From Beaufortia kweichowensis (Eukaryota; Chordata; Actinopteri; Cypriniformes; Gastromyzontidae): a stretch of DNA of 64,000 bases. The stretch lies in NCBI GenBank assembly GCA_019155185.1, contig CM032815.1:10868001-10932000 (forward strand), read 5' to 3'. The notes beneath the pieces were generated by a model. That model ran no database searches and had not been told where the DNA came from. It worked only from the letters and a program-made list of their open reading frames with translations. Position numbers and translations under genes: made by a program. Of the stretch, positions 36,771 through 49,320 are shown one piece after another. Positions within the stretch are counted from its first letter, which is position 1; every line of letters starts with the position of its first letter.

Positions 36771-39700
36771 TCAACCAAGTAACTCTTTGGTTTTAGTTGC
36801 CAGTTGTTTGTCTATGTCTGCAGCGAAACCGTCTGCCATTTGTTGAACCTGGTGATATTGAAGATAAAACAATAAATGTACAATAAACTGAAAAGAAGCC
36901 GGACCGTACGATACACCATTATGGGTGACATGTTCTTTTAAATCAGCGAGACATAAATTATATGGCTTTAAATATAACAAGTACTATAAAAAACAACATT
37001 GACTTTATGTACCTGTTTTTCTATCAAGCGAATGGTGTCTTCAGAGACGCCCTCTTTAGACTTCTTCACTTGATTGACAGCGTTGGATCGGACTCTCCTC
37101 AGCGAGTCCTTGGCCTTGTTGCTGAACTGCTTGGCCAGTTTTGACAAATTCTCCCTGTGTTCTCGAGTCACCCTGAGAGTCAAATAAACATTAAACTAGC
37201 TTATTACGTGCCTCAGATTATAATAATCACTGAAAAGTGCTGAATTTTAGCGTACATGAGAAAAAACTAGTACATTATGAAGCCGGCGGATCTGTTTATT
37301 ACAGACAAAACAAAAGTTTGACAATCAACAAACGGTCGTTCTCCTCCAATTTTCCAAAGGTGTAAAAGTTTCCACATCATATAATTGGCATTTTGCCGTG
37401 AGCCATTTGCAAACAGTCCAAGAGTAGTGTCTGTTTACTACAAACAATGTTCATAATTACTGATTCGGAGCCAATCAAGCCTCCTGCTCTCTTTAGAAAT
37501 GCAAATGCATGCGAGGAGGCTGCACTGATTATGGGTGAGACGTTCGGCCTCTCCGCGCGAGCTGCCAGACAAGCACCTGCTGCCGGAGCTGTCGCGCACA
37601 TTCGTAATCAAAGAGTTTTGTGAGATGCAGAATGAAGGCTGTGCGGCAAGACTATTTGGCTTGGCAGGAGAAGAGAGCGGCGGTCAGAGATCAAAACCAC
37701 TGTGGAGGTTTTTTTGTTACGGAAAATAACCGAGTGTAGAACTGATTGTGCAAAATTACGATACAAAGCTTTGTGAAACGGTAACATATCCGGTAACAGT
37801 CACTTTGGATATTTTTTCAGCTGTGAAAGAACAGGACAAAAAGAAATATGTCTAGAACAATAAGAAAAGCAATTGTATATATTGTTATATATCCATGAAA
37901 TAACACGATTGTAACTCTTGGAATTATGTTGTGACTAAAACCATCCAAAATAAATGAACGCTATATTATATTTTAGTCACCCATTGTCTAGAATTTGCAA
38001 AATCATACTCTTGACATTTTATCATTCAGCTTCTTAAGGTCTCAACCTGAGAAGCTTTTTAAACAACACTGAAGGAATTTCTATCTATGCTGGACTCTTA
38101 TTGGCTGCAAAGTAATACATTTCAAAACGTGTTTAATACAATTTTTGTTTTCTAATAAAATAAATTAATATGTTGGCACAATTATATTTTTGTCTACAAA
38201 GTAATTTTAAACATTGAAATACACACCTTCAGATTAAAAGATTTTTAAGAAACATTTTTGTCAATTGTGTCTAAACTTTTGACTGATACTGTAAGTGCTT
38301 TTAAGAGCTTCACCATTCTGAATCCCATATATAAAGATAAACATGATAAAATCTTAATATGAGATAAACTGTAAATAAGATGAGTAAATTATAAGAGAAA
38401 TTTGATGTTTGGTTAAACTTTAAGTCAAAACAGCCCAAATGCAAGTCATGCAAATCTATGGGATTTTATGACAATGGTGGTATAAAAGTAACAACACACC
38501 TTCATTCAACAGCCTGCACGGTCTGATATATCATTCATATCCAAAGCGTCTGGGAAAGGTTACGTGTTAAAGTTTAATACTTTAGTTCAGGGGTTTGTTT
38601 AACTCCCTAATGACCAAGAGCCTTACTGGCGCTTACATTAATAAAAAGTAACGACAAAGACATTTAACAGTCATCAGCATTGCACAGACAAACAGGAAGA
38701 GAAACAGCCATGCATAGTGTGAGCTGAAAAGACAGGAACTCGGAAGAAAATAAACAGAACGGAGTAGAAAGTGACGTTAAAGGGGAAGGTGAGAGTGGTC
38801 ACGGGGACTCGGGCCCTGGGCGGTAAAACACTCACTTGGGAATAGGCACCCTGATGATGGTGCCCTCAACCTCCGGATTAAGTCCCATGCCGCTCTCTTG
38901 TAAGGCGTGGGTGATGGCTGCCGTGGCCTGAGGACACAAACACACACACATATGAGCTAATGACAGCCAGCTGGCCTTGCGGTACATGCTTCAACCCCTC
39001 ACACACCCTTAGCATCTCCACAACCCTCATATCTAGACCGCCCCCTCCCAGATCGATGGAGTACCCTGTCCCCCGGCCCTTTGATCCAGAAGGAGCTGGG
39101 CAGTATCTCCCGACGCTGGAGCTCCAGAGAGAAGTGCAGTGGGCTGGGAGGTGGGGCGGGTGGAGTGCGTGGTGTAGGAAGCGCCGCGGGGCGCTGTCAG
39201 CGTCGGGTCCCCGGGGATGGAGCTGAGAGGTTGCAGCGCGGGGCGTTGACCCGCCGTGACCTCGTGTCGGGGGTTTCTGCCTGTTCACCTCATAACCTAT
39301 TACAACTCCTGTGGCCAGATTAGCCTTAGAATACACTCTGAACTTGTGTTCAGGCAGTGTAGCGTGTATACATCGGGGGGTTTAGGTTTCAAGGATAAAG
39401 TTGTCGGATTTGTTTTACCGCACAGCATATACAGCACTATTGCTTATTACATATTTGGGTAGCATGTTAAACAATACGTTGCATGCAACGTTACTACAAT
39501 GTTTTCTATTATATTACTTATTTAACTCGGCATGTGACATCATAAAATATATAAATATATTGAAAATGGCAGTGGATGTGACTTGCGGTTCATTCGTCAT
39601 ATTGGAAATGGGAGTTTGATGTTGCGTGGATTGTGGGATACAGAATTATTTTCAGTGTGTCCTGTTATATAATGCCAATACAAAATCATGGCAATTCGTA

Positions 39701-42700
39701 ACTATTTTACAAGGTGGCTAATTCGTAATTTTTTTTATTTTTATCGTATTGATACGTTTTAGTACAATCTGCTTTTCGCACCAGTGATGTTATGTTTAAT
39801 GGTGTGGCTTCATTATTGCTTTTAATTGTACGTTTTTGCACGATTCACATAAACAAAATTACTTACAAATACACATATTTGCACATATTAGTAAATGTAG
39901 CATTAAACCTTTTCCTAGCTGATGTAGGAATTTTTTTGATTTTTGATCATGCAAAGTATGTTTGATATAGTTAGTAAATCAACACTGGTGACATGACACA
40001 GATTACTTTATTATTTACTTTACGGATCACTTATATAGTTATATATACACAAATATATAATTAATATTATCATTATTATTATATAAAGGGATCAGCCTAG
40101 GCACCCATTTTAATATTACGAGTACTCAAAGTGACATTCAACCAAAAACACAAACAAGGTAATCGTGAATTTTGAGCTGAACTGCAACATCAATCACGTT
40201 GCAAACATGCTGCTGATTTGACTGAGCAATAGCTAGTGGAAAACTGGTAAATAAAGCTTATTCACTGGTATATTTACTGTTAAAAAGGATTTTAAACACA
40301 GTTTTCTTAAATACATCTATGATCGTTCAGGGCCCAATTCAGTGACTTACGTAGCCATTGTATTTGTGTGTAATTTAGCTACAAACTTCATTTATCACTT
40401 TACTGATGGTTCAGTCTTACAATAAAACCAGAACTGTTCCTCCTAATATGTTATCAAAAACACACTTGTGATTAAACAGCTAGGGTTCAAAGTCGGCTTA
40501 AAAAAACACTTTTGTAATGACCGTGGATCCCACACAGACGCGCGGGGAGGGAAAGCTAATGACTGCTGTCTGCACCACAACACACAACAGCCACTGGGGT
40601 TTCTCAACAAGACGCGGACCTTCTCTGGCCCTTTAATGAATGACTGGAAAACAACGGCCTCTTCTCTGAGAGCATGTAATGAATTAGAATAATCACAAAG
40701 CTGTTTGCTTTCGGGCCGGGCCAGTCACCTCTGTGTTGTCTTTTACAGGCCTGTTAGGTAATGGCCAGTTTTTCCTGACACTAACAGCCGCGTTTGGCAT
40801 TATAGTGATCAGAGCGTGAAAACCGACCCTTTAATATTGTGCGAGGTCTTGTTTTAGTATTAAGTTAATACAGAAGTGATGAATAGAGAGGAAAATCCAT
40901 TTGTAAGTGGTTAATTGTTATATCAATAACCTGACGTGTCACCCTAACCGCTATTAGCTGTAGGGGGATTTAAAAGAATAAGGATGTGGGTTTGGAAAGA
41001 AATGACAGAATTTTGATTTTCAGTGAACTGCTTTTTTAAATTTAAAGATAATATACACGCGCAAAGGATTGATGAAGAAAGTAGATAGCTGGGTTTTAGA
41101 CCCTCAAGGTAACCAGAGACTTCGGTTTTAAGGCCAGGAGGAGAGCGCATTAATCTCATTAAGTTTATCTGATCACAGGCAGCAATATGCGTATATATCA
41201 GTGTGTGGTGATGGGAAAGGTACTAGAGGAAAAACAGAAAGAGAGAGAGATATCGCACATTAACCCAGGTCTAAGTTTTAGAGGGCACGCTGCGGTCATT
41301 TCCTGGCCTCTGACAGCTAACCACAGACTCTTGGCCTACATTTCAATCGTTCTCCAAGAACAAAGGGCTTCCCCCTACAATCAATCAATTTCTCTGAAAT
41401 TCTCAGGCTGGAAAGAGTCCATCACACTCAGGTTTCAGCGGCAGAAAAAGTGTTTCTGGTGTGTGTGCGCTTGACAGTATTAATGGAGATGGTTTGGTGT
41501 AGTTTGGTGCCGTACCTCTGGGAAGCTGGTCATATTGACCACAAGGAGCTGTGGAGACTTCATGGAAATCTGGCCCAGCTGGTTGAGAGGAAACTTGCCA
41601 TCTTTCGTGTTGACCGTAATGTGGTCCAGTGCACCTGAACACATAAAAACACAAAATGAACGACAAAATGAAAATTCTCGCTAGTACGACAACTGAGACC
41701 AACGTTTGTTTCAAATTAGTTTTTGTTTGGAATGACAAATATACCTCAGATAATCACATACAGTACAAACAAACAGAACCATGAACACTTTATATGTCAG
41801 TCTTCTATTTAAATATGCAGATCTTGGCCAGGTTCAGCAACACCTGTAGCTTCAGTCTAGGTCTATGTACTTAAGACTACATTAACAGTAAACACAACCT
41901 CTTTTCTGTCAATGTATCGTCCAACGTCATTTATCAACTGTGTTTTTCCCAGTAAAATGTTAATGTAGTTGCATCTGGTACTAAAGGCAACATGCCTTGT
42001 CAGACCACACAAGAGCAAGCAACACATTCTTGTGTTGCAAGAATGCAAGAAAAGGACTCGTTACTTCTTTGGAAATTATGTGATTTGGAAATTATGTGTG
42101 ACTGCCAAAGTCATCTTGAGTCACTAGGGTGTAACAATACAATATGGGACACTAAGTTTGACATTGAGACATCATTTGACATCATAACAAAAATTTCTCT
42201 GTGAACCTACGTAGATGTTAATCTGTTTCCCCACCCATCTCTAAACATGACAGGTTGCGAAGGAAGAAGCAGCTGTCTTGACTATGGCAACATCTTGCTC
42301 TCCTTGAGGGATAAAAGCAGCTCACCTCCTTCCTAACTCTCCACAAAGAGAATCCGAACATTTCACCAGCATGTCTCCGTCCCTCATCTGCCTTACCTCA
42401 CAGAGCAATGTTCCTGTCTCCCTTCCACCCGCTGATCGCTCCTACCTTACATTACAGCACACTTCTGAGGGGGGAGCAGCTGAGACGCACCGCAAGCCGC
42501 TATCGGTTTTTCTGCACTTTGATCTTTTGAGATACGAGAGAACCTGCATGTGTCTTTTTGCTTAGAGAAAACACTCAAGAGTTTAAAATTCTCCACGTAC
42601 AGCAGCAGTATCTGGACAATTGAGTACTGTTACTCCAGATAACAAAGTAGCATTTATATTAAAGAAATACAGCACAAACACACAAGCAACAAAAGAATGT

Positions 42701-45150
42701 TTCAAACCATAACACAATGGATTAGATATTGACTTGTTGAAGAGTAACATCTAGAAAAGCTGTACTTCTCTGAGCAATGAAAACCGGCATCTCTCCAATC
42801 TTTAAAAGCTTGCACATGGAATCAGGATTCTGAATCAGAATTCATGACGACAGGCCAAGAAAGTTGCACTTCCAAATAATCCAACTTGGTGCTTTCTCCA
42901 ACAAATTAAGTACCCAAAATAACAACACACAATACACCATTTTTAGCCAAACCTCCATCTTGTCATAAGGAAAAGTTCAGTGTTCAGCCCTGGAATCTAT
43001 TTAATCTTGTGTGTCCATGCACGCATGTGTGTTACCTGGAAGCGTTCACATCTGCTAACGCTTCCCCAAAACATATTGCTGTTTCCTCCACTAACAAAAC
43101 CTTCAACAGGGAAGCTATTAGCCAAATGGGCTCTTACCTGTTGCCCTCTCCATTTCAAGTACCTAAAGGTTAATCAGTATTTAAAAGTGAAACTGGCCTC
43201 ATGCTCAAATCACCTACATGCAAAATAATAGTTCAGTGATGGCGATTTGAGGCCTTTGCTGGAAACGCATTACAGGAATTATCATAGAGAAGCCAAGTCC
43301 TCAGATGAGGTGTTTGGAAAAATACAGTCTGGAGATGTTCTTCGATGGCAGATTCATCTGGAACAGGAGAAGGTACGTTCAGATGCAGAGATCTAAGTGC
43401 AAATGCTCTATCCTACAGCTGACAGACCGACAGGCTTTAATCCCTGTGCAGTGTGCCCAGACACCGGGTCACCACATTAATCCGTTGCTCCTAACCTATT
43501 TCCTCTAGCCAAGGTGATTCTCCCGTCCTTCATAGTAAACTCACCACTTAATTAAACCCAGATGATATAATCATGACGTCATTCCTTACTGACCTTACTG
43601 AGTCATTTAACGGAGCCATGTCCAAGCTGGACCTGATGTCGATAATACTTGGAGAAAGCCATCCATTAGCTTTTCCGATCGTCTAAATGGCAGTTACTCT
43701 GCTGGCACAAGACCCAAAACATGACTCAAAACATCTTTGGGATTATAAAGGCTGTCAACGGAAAAAGATGCTTTTGGATCCAGATGGTGTAGATTGGGTA
43801 TCTATTTGCAGGCACTAACAAAGTCATGCTAACCAGCCAAATAACCCTGACCTCTCTGATTCAAACAGCGGTGGCCTTTGTCCAGCCAAGCAGCCAGGTT
43901 TGCTAACCTCATGATGATGCTAATGGTTTGCCCTCTCCCTGGTTAGACCCAAATGGTCAACCACACGTGTTCAGAGATTAAGCTGCAGTAAACAGAGTTG
44001 ACCTGGATGTACTTGAGGAAGTAGGATCATAAACAGGGTGACCCCACCTTGTGGAACAATGGTCATGTGGAGAACATGTGCAAAGGTGGATCTCTTTCCA
44101 TTAATCCTCACGGGAGGATGAGGGAGCATTTTTACAACAACCCTCTAGCCTCATGTAATCTCAGTTACATTAAAGGAGAGGTTCACCCAAAAATGACCCC
44201 ATTGACTTGACCGTAGTAATTTTTATTCCTACTATATAAAGTCAATGGGGTCCATTTTTGGGTGAACTTCTAACATTAATAATGGACCAGGTTTGGTGTC
44301 AATAACAAAAATTACATTGCTATTTCTAGAACCATACAGAACAGATATATATACAGATAACAGATATATATGAAATGTCATGAAAACGCTGAAAAATATT
44401 AAGCATTCCATGCAGGAAAGAAAGTAATACAGCTTTAGTTCAACACAAGGTAAATTATGACAAATATTTCATTTTTGGGGGAATTTCCCCTTAAAAACCC
44501 ATCTGCCAGTATCTGTCTACATCACAAGTTCCTGACCTGGAGAGGTGCGGATGCTCAGATTACGGCTAAAATCATCTTTCAGGGTCGCTAGGACGGCAGC
44601 CATATCCTCCTTCACCTCTTCCAGACTGATAATGTCCTCCACCAACGCCGCATTGATGTTCACTTTGGACGTCTGTGCTTTTGCCTTTGCTGACATCAAA
44701 AAAAGTAACAAGAAAGAAGAAACATTAATATCTTCATCGCCGATGGCTTCAAAAGAAGAGGGATGGAGACCTGCATGCTGGCTGATAGTCTTAGCAATTA
44801 CAAATGAAAGCAAGATTTGGAGGTCAGATGGGAATTTCTTCCCCTTCATATGGGCTCACAGCGCACTTGAGCAAACCTAAACAAGTGCAGCTATGGAAAA
44901 CAAATACAATATCCACTCCTACCCCTATAATATAAGTTCTTTGTTGTGGCTCTGTGAGGGATAAGTAGCTGTGGTGCTTGCCTTTACTCTTCTTTGTGGC
45001 ATAATGGCGAACATAATTCGGCTGAACCACAGCACAGCTTGCAGAGGATGGAGACGGGACACCTGAGGTAGCCACCAACGGGTTCCTCATGACGGAGGGC
45101 ACAAGTCTGCACAAAACTGGCCGCAGGAGGCTTAGATGACTTAATGCCAT
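36771..45150 (-). CDS. mrrf: Mitochondrial ribosome recycling factor
   Basis: Six coding exons: 45,150-44,982, 44,689-44,537, 41,634-41,516, 38,927-38,836, 37,172-37,013 and 36,848-36,771, giving 256 residues (human about 262). With initiation and elongation partners, MRRF splits post-termination ribosomes in mitochondria. Residues 1-53 are rich in arginine and serine and lack acids, as in a mitochondrial presequence, ending RHYATKK. Family text includes VNINAALVEDI, ISMKSPQLL, NPEVEGTIIRVPIP, VTREHRENL and SEDTIRLIEKQ, ending LATKTKELLG. All junctions keep phase. The first intron appears to use a GC donor (AAAG/GCAAGC), while an in-frame GT donor lies 6 nt upstream. A noncoding exon ending at 47,964 (GAGGAAA/GTAAGT) joins acceptor TTTTCAG at 45,162. 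The gene is head-to-head with rbm18. Confidence 0.95.
37930..38295 (+). mobile_element. Dispersed DNA-element copy, partner of 24,105
   Basis: Within an mrrf intron. It ends TAAACTTTTGACTGATACTG, a terminus type common among fish DNA transposons. It is opposite in orientation to the copy in the annexin gene. Confidence 0.6.
44173..44270. mobile_element. MITE of about 98 bp with near-perfect inverted ends
   Basis: GGTTCACCCAAAAATGACCC on the left is mirrored by GGTCCATTTTTGGGTGAAC on the right, with AGTCAATGGGG also paired. It lies in an mrrf intron. The RNA would fold into a long hairpin. Confidence 0.8.
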
Positions 45151-45759
45151 GGCTGTGCTTTCTGAAAAATAAAGAGAACACAATTTCATTTTATTAAGAA
45201 AATGTGAAATACACAATGTGATTAGGAGATTTAATGACAGACACAATATTGAAAAGTTCACTTGCTGTGATTTAGTGTTACCACCAGGGGGTGACTCTAA
45301 AATCTAAAAAATAGCCTGAACAGGAACCAGACTTACTATAGGAGATCTGTTTAATATTTCACTTGTTTCACTTAGATGGCAATGAGACTAAATAAAGAAA
45401 AATAGACCTTTCACTTAAGTCTCCATCTTTTTATATTTTGTCTTGTATGACTCTCATGTGTCTCTCTATGTGCCTTATAAGTTTTAGAGTTCTCAACAAT
45501 GTCCCAAACGTTTACTGCCTGTTTCATCAACCATCCAAAGGCAATTATTTGTTTGATGGTTTAAAATAGTGCTGTAGAGTCATGTCCTTTTTTAACATAT
45601 GATGTTTAGCTTTCTTAATTCCCTTCTTAACTTTAATTTTATGTTAAAAATCAGCTTTACTTTTCAGTGACAGATCTAATCACCTTTTATCAATTTACAC
45701 ACAAAAAATTCCTTTTGAAAGTCTTTAATTCTATAACAACATAAGTATATACAACTTAT

Positions 45760-46152
45760 GGGCAATTCCAGCGATATGAACGTGACATTATCAGTCAAAA
45801 ATTCAGTTGATAGAATCCAGACATCAAAGAATATCAGTAAAAAAATGGAAATATACATGCCTGTCACACATGTGACAAAAATTAAGAAAAAGAGACAGAG
45901 GCAACAAAACTTGTTTCTGTGAATTAAAATGAACAAACCAGAACCAATAATTCTCAACAAATGGAGAAGAGATGACATTTTTAAAATAGTCATAAAATAG
46001 TTATTTTATTTCCAATATGGACTGTTATGGATGTGACTAAAAACAGCACTTTACTTGACTTTAAAAAATCATGATTTAAACACTAAAGAAACATGCTTGA
46101 CAAAACACCACAATAAATTGACATCCGAGCTAGTGAAAATCTTTGGTATTAT
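45760..46152 (+). mobile_element. Dispersed repeat family X, copy 3
   Basis: It starts with GGGCAATTCCAGCG (45,760-45,773), the inverse of the CGCTTGGAACTGCCC end of copy 4, and carries GTGAATTAAAATGAACAAACC and the GACATCCGAGCTAG segment. Its right end appears lost. It lies in the 5' UTR intron of mrrf. Confidence 0.65.
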
Positions 46153-47119
46153 GTTTGTTGCAGGAAAGTGCAGAACGAATTACGCCAGTAAATCGCAAGC
46201 AATAAGAATAGTGATGCTCGCATTGTCCAAAGTAACAAACATGTTCAAATTCTGGTTGTTTATTAGCGTGAGGTGCTCGTCTGCAGGTGCTCTAAAACAA
46301 CATAGACTAGCACACTGGCTTCTCGCTCCCCGTCATTGCCTTTTTGTTACGTCTAGGTGTGAAGTATTCATCTAGTCAAAATACAGACCGGCTTTTTGTT
46401 CTCCAAACGACCGAAAATGAAACAAGTTTGGCCTTCATGTTTTTACAGTTGCTGTGCTCCACCGTGAGAGAGATAACTGCACGGCACGGGTCCGCTGCAG
46501 ATTTTCCCCAAACACGCACGAGCTGCGATTTTTATCAGGACTCGATGATGCGTGTTGCAGGTTCAATAGCGGCCACAGCTGTCACGTTTAAAGTAAAGCG
46601 TGACTCTTCTTGTTGTTCTTTGGAGACGGGAGTTGTCCGACACAGGTGTTTTTGTCCATGGAGTGTGGATGGAGGGGAGGTGAGGACAGGCTTTTGTGGG
46701 GAAGTCAAGCAGAAAAACCGTTGCACAGGTGGTCTGAACGTTTCAGTAAGCTGCGGTTTGATTTATACGTTAGGATTGAGAGTTGTTGGCATACCCTTGT
46801 TGAGTGAGCTCACCTCATGAAAGAAATGTTTACAGTGAGAACTTTTAAAGTCCTTACTGTAAAAACTGAGACAGTTGCATATCGGGACTGGCTGTAGTAT
46901 AATGTAAACCAGCCTGTGGATGGATTTTTTCATGTATGGGGCACTGCATTACACTATGACGACACATATGTGTTTAAATGTGTTATTCTGAATCACCATT
47001 ATAGTTAAAGACCAATTTATCAGCCAAGCTCATATATACTAAAATAAACTGTATTAGGCCTCCAATATTTCAATATCTAGAGACAACTGCAGTAACTGAG
47101 CAAAGCAATTTTAATGTGC

Positions 47120-47332
47120 TCATTTATGAGGAATATGGACTTCTATGGATGTGACAATTCTGCACTTTACCCAACTATGGAAAATCATGCTTTAAAAAAT
47201 CTTTAAAAATGTTGAAAGAGACCTCACATGGGTATTTAAACCACCAAAAATTGAAATCTGAGCCATCAGTACAATGAAAACCTTTGATAAAAACCTTTTT
47301 CAAGGTAAGTTGACATTCGCTTGGAACTGCCC
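47120..47332 (+). mobile_element. Dispersed repeat family X, copy 4
   Basis: It has CTCACATGGGTATTTAAACC and AATCTGAGCCATCAGTA, and ends CGCTTGGAACTGCCC at 47,318-47,332. The left end is lost. Copies 3 and 4 could also be the two ends of one 1.57 kb insertion (45,760-47,332). Confidence 0.65.
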
Positions 47333-47963
47333 AAATGCTATATTTTTATACACCGATTTATTTTAAATCCTTTATACACAGTACAGCCTGAGCATTTATC
47401 AATATTACATTTAAATCTCTAGATAACTGAATACAGTTCTGTTATATATGGTTAAAGTAACCTTTACAAAACAATAACCATGGTTTACTTTCCTAAGGGG
47501 AATCTGTTGTGTAAGTATGTGATGATCCATCATATAGAAGATACATATAAAGATTAAACATTGTTTATAATATAAAGGACAGTATACTTGACCTGACGTA
47601 TTAAAGATATTAAAAGTTTTTAAAAAATGCTTTCCTTTGCAATTTATGGATGCACTTCACTGTTAATAGTAATATTTCCAAGCATTACTCATGAAATACA
47701 AACTCAAGCAAGGTTTCCATGAACTTTTCAGCATAGACAAGCAGTCTATTCACTGTGCATTACCATACTGTAGTACATGACACATGTATTCCGAGCATCT
47801 GTCAGGTGAGAGAGTGTACTTGTGTCTCATGCTGCTAGGCTACATAGGAATAACATCCGCCAACTCAATAAACAAGCACTGACACACTGATACAGTGAAC
47901 GCAAATAAATGAACAATTCTCTCCGACCTAATAAACACTACAAATGAACATTCGCACACTTAC

Positions 47964-48276
47964 TTTCCTCACGAAGATAAAGATGTTTAAGTAAGCATGT
48001 CTTGCAGTGTAGTTCCAGTTGACTCACGCGCAAGCCAAGGGCACATGTCATCACGTTGTAGCGCGTTACGTCATCAGAACAGGCTGAAAACGTCACTCTA
48101 CGGCGCCTTTGTTGTTGATGTTGTGAATGCTAAGCTAACTACCTGTGAGTTTTTTTTGGTTCGTGTTTGTGGCAAATATAAGCGATGACAATTACATTTT
48201 GAGACGTTGCGGGTTTATATTTCTTCGTTGTGACTTTAGTTGGGTTCAGAGAGCAAAAGAGAGGATTACGAAGGAG
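47964..48276. promoter_or_regulatory. Bidirectional mrrf/rbm18 promoter with first noncoding exons
   Basis: Divergent first exons end at 47,964 (minus, donor GTAAGT) and 48,276 (plus, donor AAGGAG/GTGAGT). Between them are TGACTCA (48,020-48,026), TTACGTCA (48,066-48,073, CRE/ATF type) and several CpGs, with no TATA box. The head-to-head pairing of MRRF and RBM18 is conserved in human, which supports a shared promoter. Exact start sites are not visible. Confidence 0.7.
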
Positions 48277-48779
48277 GTGAGTGTTCTGATAGAGAATTAC
48301 TGTGTTAGCATCGCTTGATAAATTTGACCATGACAGTAAGTGATATGCAAAATTATTATTTCGGCTTTGTTTATGTTGGTTGTAATATTTTTATACAAGG
48401 CTTATAACAAAACGTGTTGTAAAAATATATATTGAAAAAATATATTGATATTATCATTGTAGAAGAACAAAGGTATAGACGGTACGTTAGTAAATTAATC
48501 AGTTGTAATAATTAATTAAATAGTAGCAGCCCCTGGTAATGTAGGCATCACTGTCTTAAAAATGACAAATAATTAAAAGGAGGAAAAGAGGAAAGTAATG
48601 CTTGCACATTTTAAGATTTTGAGCATTAAGACCATGATGTAATTTATTAGTAATTATTATTGTTTTATTAATTATAATAATTGTTAATGTGATTAATGTC
48701 CTGTACTGTTGTCTAGATAGGTATGTAACCAAGACAGACAGAAACAACAAATCAGTCTTTATAAGATTTTAATACCATG

Positions 48780-48960
48780 TTCCTTCATCATTTATTCACC
48801 CAAAACTGTGTGGCTTTTTCTACTGTATAACACAAAAGAAGATATTTTGATAAACATTAAACAAACAACATTGGTCCTCATTGACCTCCATTGTATGAAA
48901 ACAAAACCACTAAGACATTTATTAAAATATCTCTTTTGTGTGTTACACTGAAGGAAGAGT
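48780..48960. mobile_element. Fish DNA-transposon-derived repeat in rbm18 intron 1
   Basis: CATTTATTCACCCAAAACTG, ACACAAAAGAAGATATTTTG and CATTGACCTCCATTGTATG follow the order of the same abundant cyprinid element, inverted relative to the copies in the array. Confidence 0.55.
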
Positions 48961-49124
48961 CATATTCAGACATATTATGTATTTTATAATTTATCTATCA
49001 TTTCTTTTACTTATTTCTGTACTGTTTTTTTATGTTTCTACTGAAAAACTAATATTCTGTAAACCTGCTTTGCTACTGACAAAACAAAAAAAAGTAATCA
49101 AATTGAGTTTCAACATTTATATTA

Positions 49125-49245
49125 TTAATGCATTTAACAGATTTGACAGATTTTTCTCTTCATTGCATTCAAGCTATACATTTGATCAGTATGTGTGTTC
49201 CCTGGAAATCAAACCCACAACCCTTTGTGCTGCTAAAACAACACT
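49125..49245 (-). mobile_element. tRNA-derived SINE just upstream of rbm18 exon 2
   Basis: ATTGCATTCAAGCTATACAT and TTCCCTGGAAATCAAACCCA are the inverse of the SINE body and B-box region. It ends about 70 bp before the exon 2 acceptor. Confidence 0.6.
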
Positions 49246-49320
49246 TTACTACAGACACACGTGTATTTCAATCACATACGTTTGTTTGGAATTCACTAAA
49301 ATACTTTTCTCAGGAGCCCA

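Noticed and set aside
38878..39336. 152-residue minus-strand ORF
   Set aside because: GC-rich intronic sequence overlapping a genuine mrrf exon in another frame; no splice support.
46344..46820. 158-residue plus-strand ORF
   Set aside because: It lies in the mrrf 5' UTR intron between transposon fragments; composition is unremarkable and no family is recognised.
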